NCBI GenBank assembly: GCA_019419485.1
Contig: DXZV01000030.1
Span: 9,453-14,651, forward strand
DNA from: Collinsella sp.
GTDB taxonomy: Bacteria; Actinomycetota; Coriobacteriia; Coriobacteriales; Coriobacteriaceae
DNA: 5,199 nt
Direction of reading: 5' to 3'
Made by a program: the position numbers and the translations under genes. This document shows positions 4,286-5,199 of the stretch, in pieces (positions within the stretch are counted from its first letter, which is position 1; every line of letters starts with the position of its first letter). Below the pieces are notes generated by a model, which was not told the origin of the DNA, searched no databases, and worked only from the letters and a program-made list of their open reading frames with translations.

Positions 4286-5197
4286 CTAGGCCGCGAGGGC
4301 CTGATTCCGGAACTCCTCCGGGGTCAGGCCCTTCAATCTTACCTGCCTCCGGCTCGTGTTCCAGTGGACTATGTATTCCTCCAGGTCGCGTTTGAAATCC
4401 TCGAACGTCTCCCACTCGCGGCCCCGGTAGAACTCGTCCTTGACGTGGCCGAAGAGCTGCTCGGTGGCGGCGTTGTCGATGCAGTTCGCCTTCCTGGACA
4501 TGCTCTGGACGATGCCGGCGGCCTCGAGCCTGGATGTGTACGAGGCGTGCTGGTACTGCCAGCCCCGGTCCGAGTGCATGGTCGGGGCGGCGCCCTCGGG
4601 GATCTTGGACAGCAGCTCGTCGAGCATCCTGACCTGCTGGGCCATGTCGGGCGTGGTCGATATGTCGCTCGCCACGATCTCCTTGGTGCAGAAGTCCAGC
4701 GTCGGGGCCCAGTAGGCCTTGCCGCCCGCCACCTTGAACTCGGTGACGTCCGTTCCCAGCTTCCGCCACGGGGCCCCGGCGTCGAAATCCCTCGCGATCA
4801 CGTTCTCGAACGTCCTGCCGACGACGCCCCTGTACGAGTTGTACCTGTGGTAGGCCGTCTCGCGTCTGATACCGCAGCGAATCCCCATCTCGCGCATCAT
4901 CTTGAGCACGGTCTTGTCGGCTATCACGGCCCCCTCTTCCGCCCTGAGGCACATCGCTATCTGCCGGTGCCCGCAGCCGTTGGCGGTGCGCGAGAAGATC
5001 TCGGCGGCCGCCTCCCAGAGCTCGGGGCGCGTGGGCCTCGGCGGGTGCGCGAGGGCGTAGTAGTAGGTCGACCGCTTGAGCTCGGCGCATGCGAGCAGGT
5101 GCCCGAGCGCGTGCCCCTCGGCGCGCAGGGCCGCGACCGCTTCGGCCTTCGCCCTGGTCAGAGCCCGTCCCTCTCGACCAGGGCACGTAATTTTTTT
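4286..5197 (-). CDS. IS3-family transposase OrfB (OrfAB fusion part), 5' end outside window
   Basis: DDE transposase that cuts and joins the IS ends, normally made as an OrfAB fusion by -1 frameshifting. The frame is open from the A7 slip site to the TAG at 4286-4288, giving 303 visible residues. In order: a linker with the TRAKAEAVAALRAEG stretch, an HTH_21-like part (ELKRSTYYYAL, about 39-49; NGCGHRQIAMCLR, 73-85), then the RNase H-fold core with LGTDVTEF (Asp150), HSDRGWQY (Asp210) and NAATEQLFG (Glu246). Asp210 to Glu246 gives the exact 35-residue spacing of the family. The C-terminus VHWNTSRRQVRLKGLTPEEFR is typical of IS150-like members. No stop or frameshift breaks it. An internal ATG at 4952-4954 is not a likely start, because conserved sequence extends upstream. 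An ATT codon at 5189-5191, just after the slip site, could start OrfB alone, as in IS911. Confidence 0.93.
   Translation of the reverse strand, partial: KKITCPGREGRALTRAKAEAVAALRAEGHALGHLLACAELKRSTYYYALAHPPRPTRPELWEAAAEIFSRTANGCGHRQIAMCLRAEEGAVIADKTVLKMMREMGIRCGIRRETAYHRYNSYRGVVGRTFENVIARDFDAGAPWRKLGTDVTEFKVAGGKAYWAPTLDFCTKEIVASDISTTPDMAQQVRMLDELLSKIPEGAAPTMHSDRGWQYQHASYTSRLEAAGIVQSMSRKANCIDNAATEQLFGHVKDEFYRGREWETFEDFKRDLEEYIVHWNTSRRQVRLKGLTPEEFRNQALAA
5151..5197 (-). promoter_or_regulatory. Programmed -1 frameshift signal between OrfA and OrfB
   Basis: Minus strand: seven A (5191-5197), a 6-nt spacer TTACGT, then a stem GCCCTGGTC/GACCAGGGC (5176-5184 with 5151-5159). The stem continues as AGAG/CTCT after one bulged G, closed by a 7-nt loop, for 13 pairs in all. 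Slipping back one base on the A-run moves the ribosome from OrfA into OrfB. A slippery run plus a downstream stem at 5-9 nt is the known IS3 frameshift design, and the OrfA stop lies inside the structure. Confidence 0.85.
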
Positions 5198-5199
5198 AG
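5158..5199 (-). CDS. IS3-family OrfA, C-terminal end only
   Basis: The last 13 codons and TGA stop (5158-5160) of the upstream IS frame, reading LKKLRALVERDGL. OrfA carries the DNA-binding helix-turn-helix and leucine-zipper part of the transposase; only its tail is in the window. It lies in the 0 frame relative to the A7 run and overlaps the OrfB frame by 40 nt, the standard IS3 arrangement. Confidence 0.75.
   Translation of the reverse strand, partial: LKKLRALVERDGL

Larger units (their letters stand above)
4248..5199 (-). mobile_element. IS3-family insertion sequence (IS150-like), partial
   Basis: The 3' part of a copy-out/paste-in element: terminal repeat, OrfB transposase, the end of OrfA and the frameshift signal between them. 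Usual IS3 elements are 1.2-1.6 kb, so roughly 300-500 bp with most of OrfA and the other end lie beyond base 5199. All visible parts are intact, so the element may be active. The GC-rich composition differs from the sigma module next to it. Confidence 0.9.

Noticed and set aside
4952..4954. Internal ATG as the start of OrfB
   Set aside because: Conserved family sequence (ELKRSTYYYAL, NGCGHRQIA) continues upstream in the same frame to the slip site.
4275..5186. Minus-strand open frame of 303 codons overlapping OrfB
   Set aside because: An Arg/Gly-rich shadow in a different frame; the OrfB frame holds the DD(35)E triad.

Overview
The window looks like chromosomal DNA of a GC-rich actinobacterium, most likely a Coriobacteriia member such as a Collinsella-type gut bacterium. 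That placement is an inference from codon use, strong GGAGG-type ribosome binding sites and protein style; nothing in the window proves the genus. Every convincing gene lies on the minus strand, so genes read from high to low coordinates.

Positions 1-1805 hold the streptomycin (str) ribosomal operon in the order rpsL (S12), rpsG (S7), fusA (EF-G, cut by the window edge at its 3' end). It has a good housekeeping promoter at 1899-1927 and a TTG start on rpsL. A hairpin between rpsL and rpsG sits where S7 autoregulation acts in E. coli. S12 carries Arg at position 88 where Lys is usual.

Positions 2317-3979 hold a self-contained regulatory module: an ECF-type promoter, an ECF sigma factor gene, a membrane-bound putative anti-sigma gene overlapping it by 50 nt, and a terminator. 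The presumed logic is that the membrane protein holds the sigma factor until an envelope signal frees it, after which the sigma factor activates its own promoter. The module looks less GC-rich than its flanks.

The module is bracketed by repeat DNA. A 35-bp inverted repeat (34/35 matching) occurs at 2046-2080 and 3993-4027. Outside each copy lies a copy of a structured core repeat in direct orientation (1982-2045 and 4026-4219). The second core copy contains an extra palindrome of about 139 bp with 36-bp arms. A further element with 22-bp imperfect inverted ends lies at 2151-2271. These repeats fill the 551-bp gap before rpsL and most of the 383-bp gap after the sigma gene.

Positions 4248-5199 are the 3' part of an IS3-family insertion sequence, probably IS150-like. 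It includes the terminal repeat, an OrfB with an intact DD(35)E triad, the last 13 codons of OrfA, and a probable programmed -1 frameshift site (A7 followed by a strong stem-loop). The layout suggests an accessory sigma/anti-sigma cassette set among repeats and an IS next to the highly conserved str operon.
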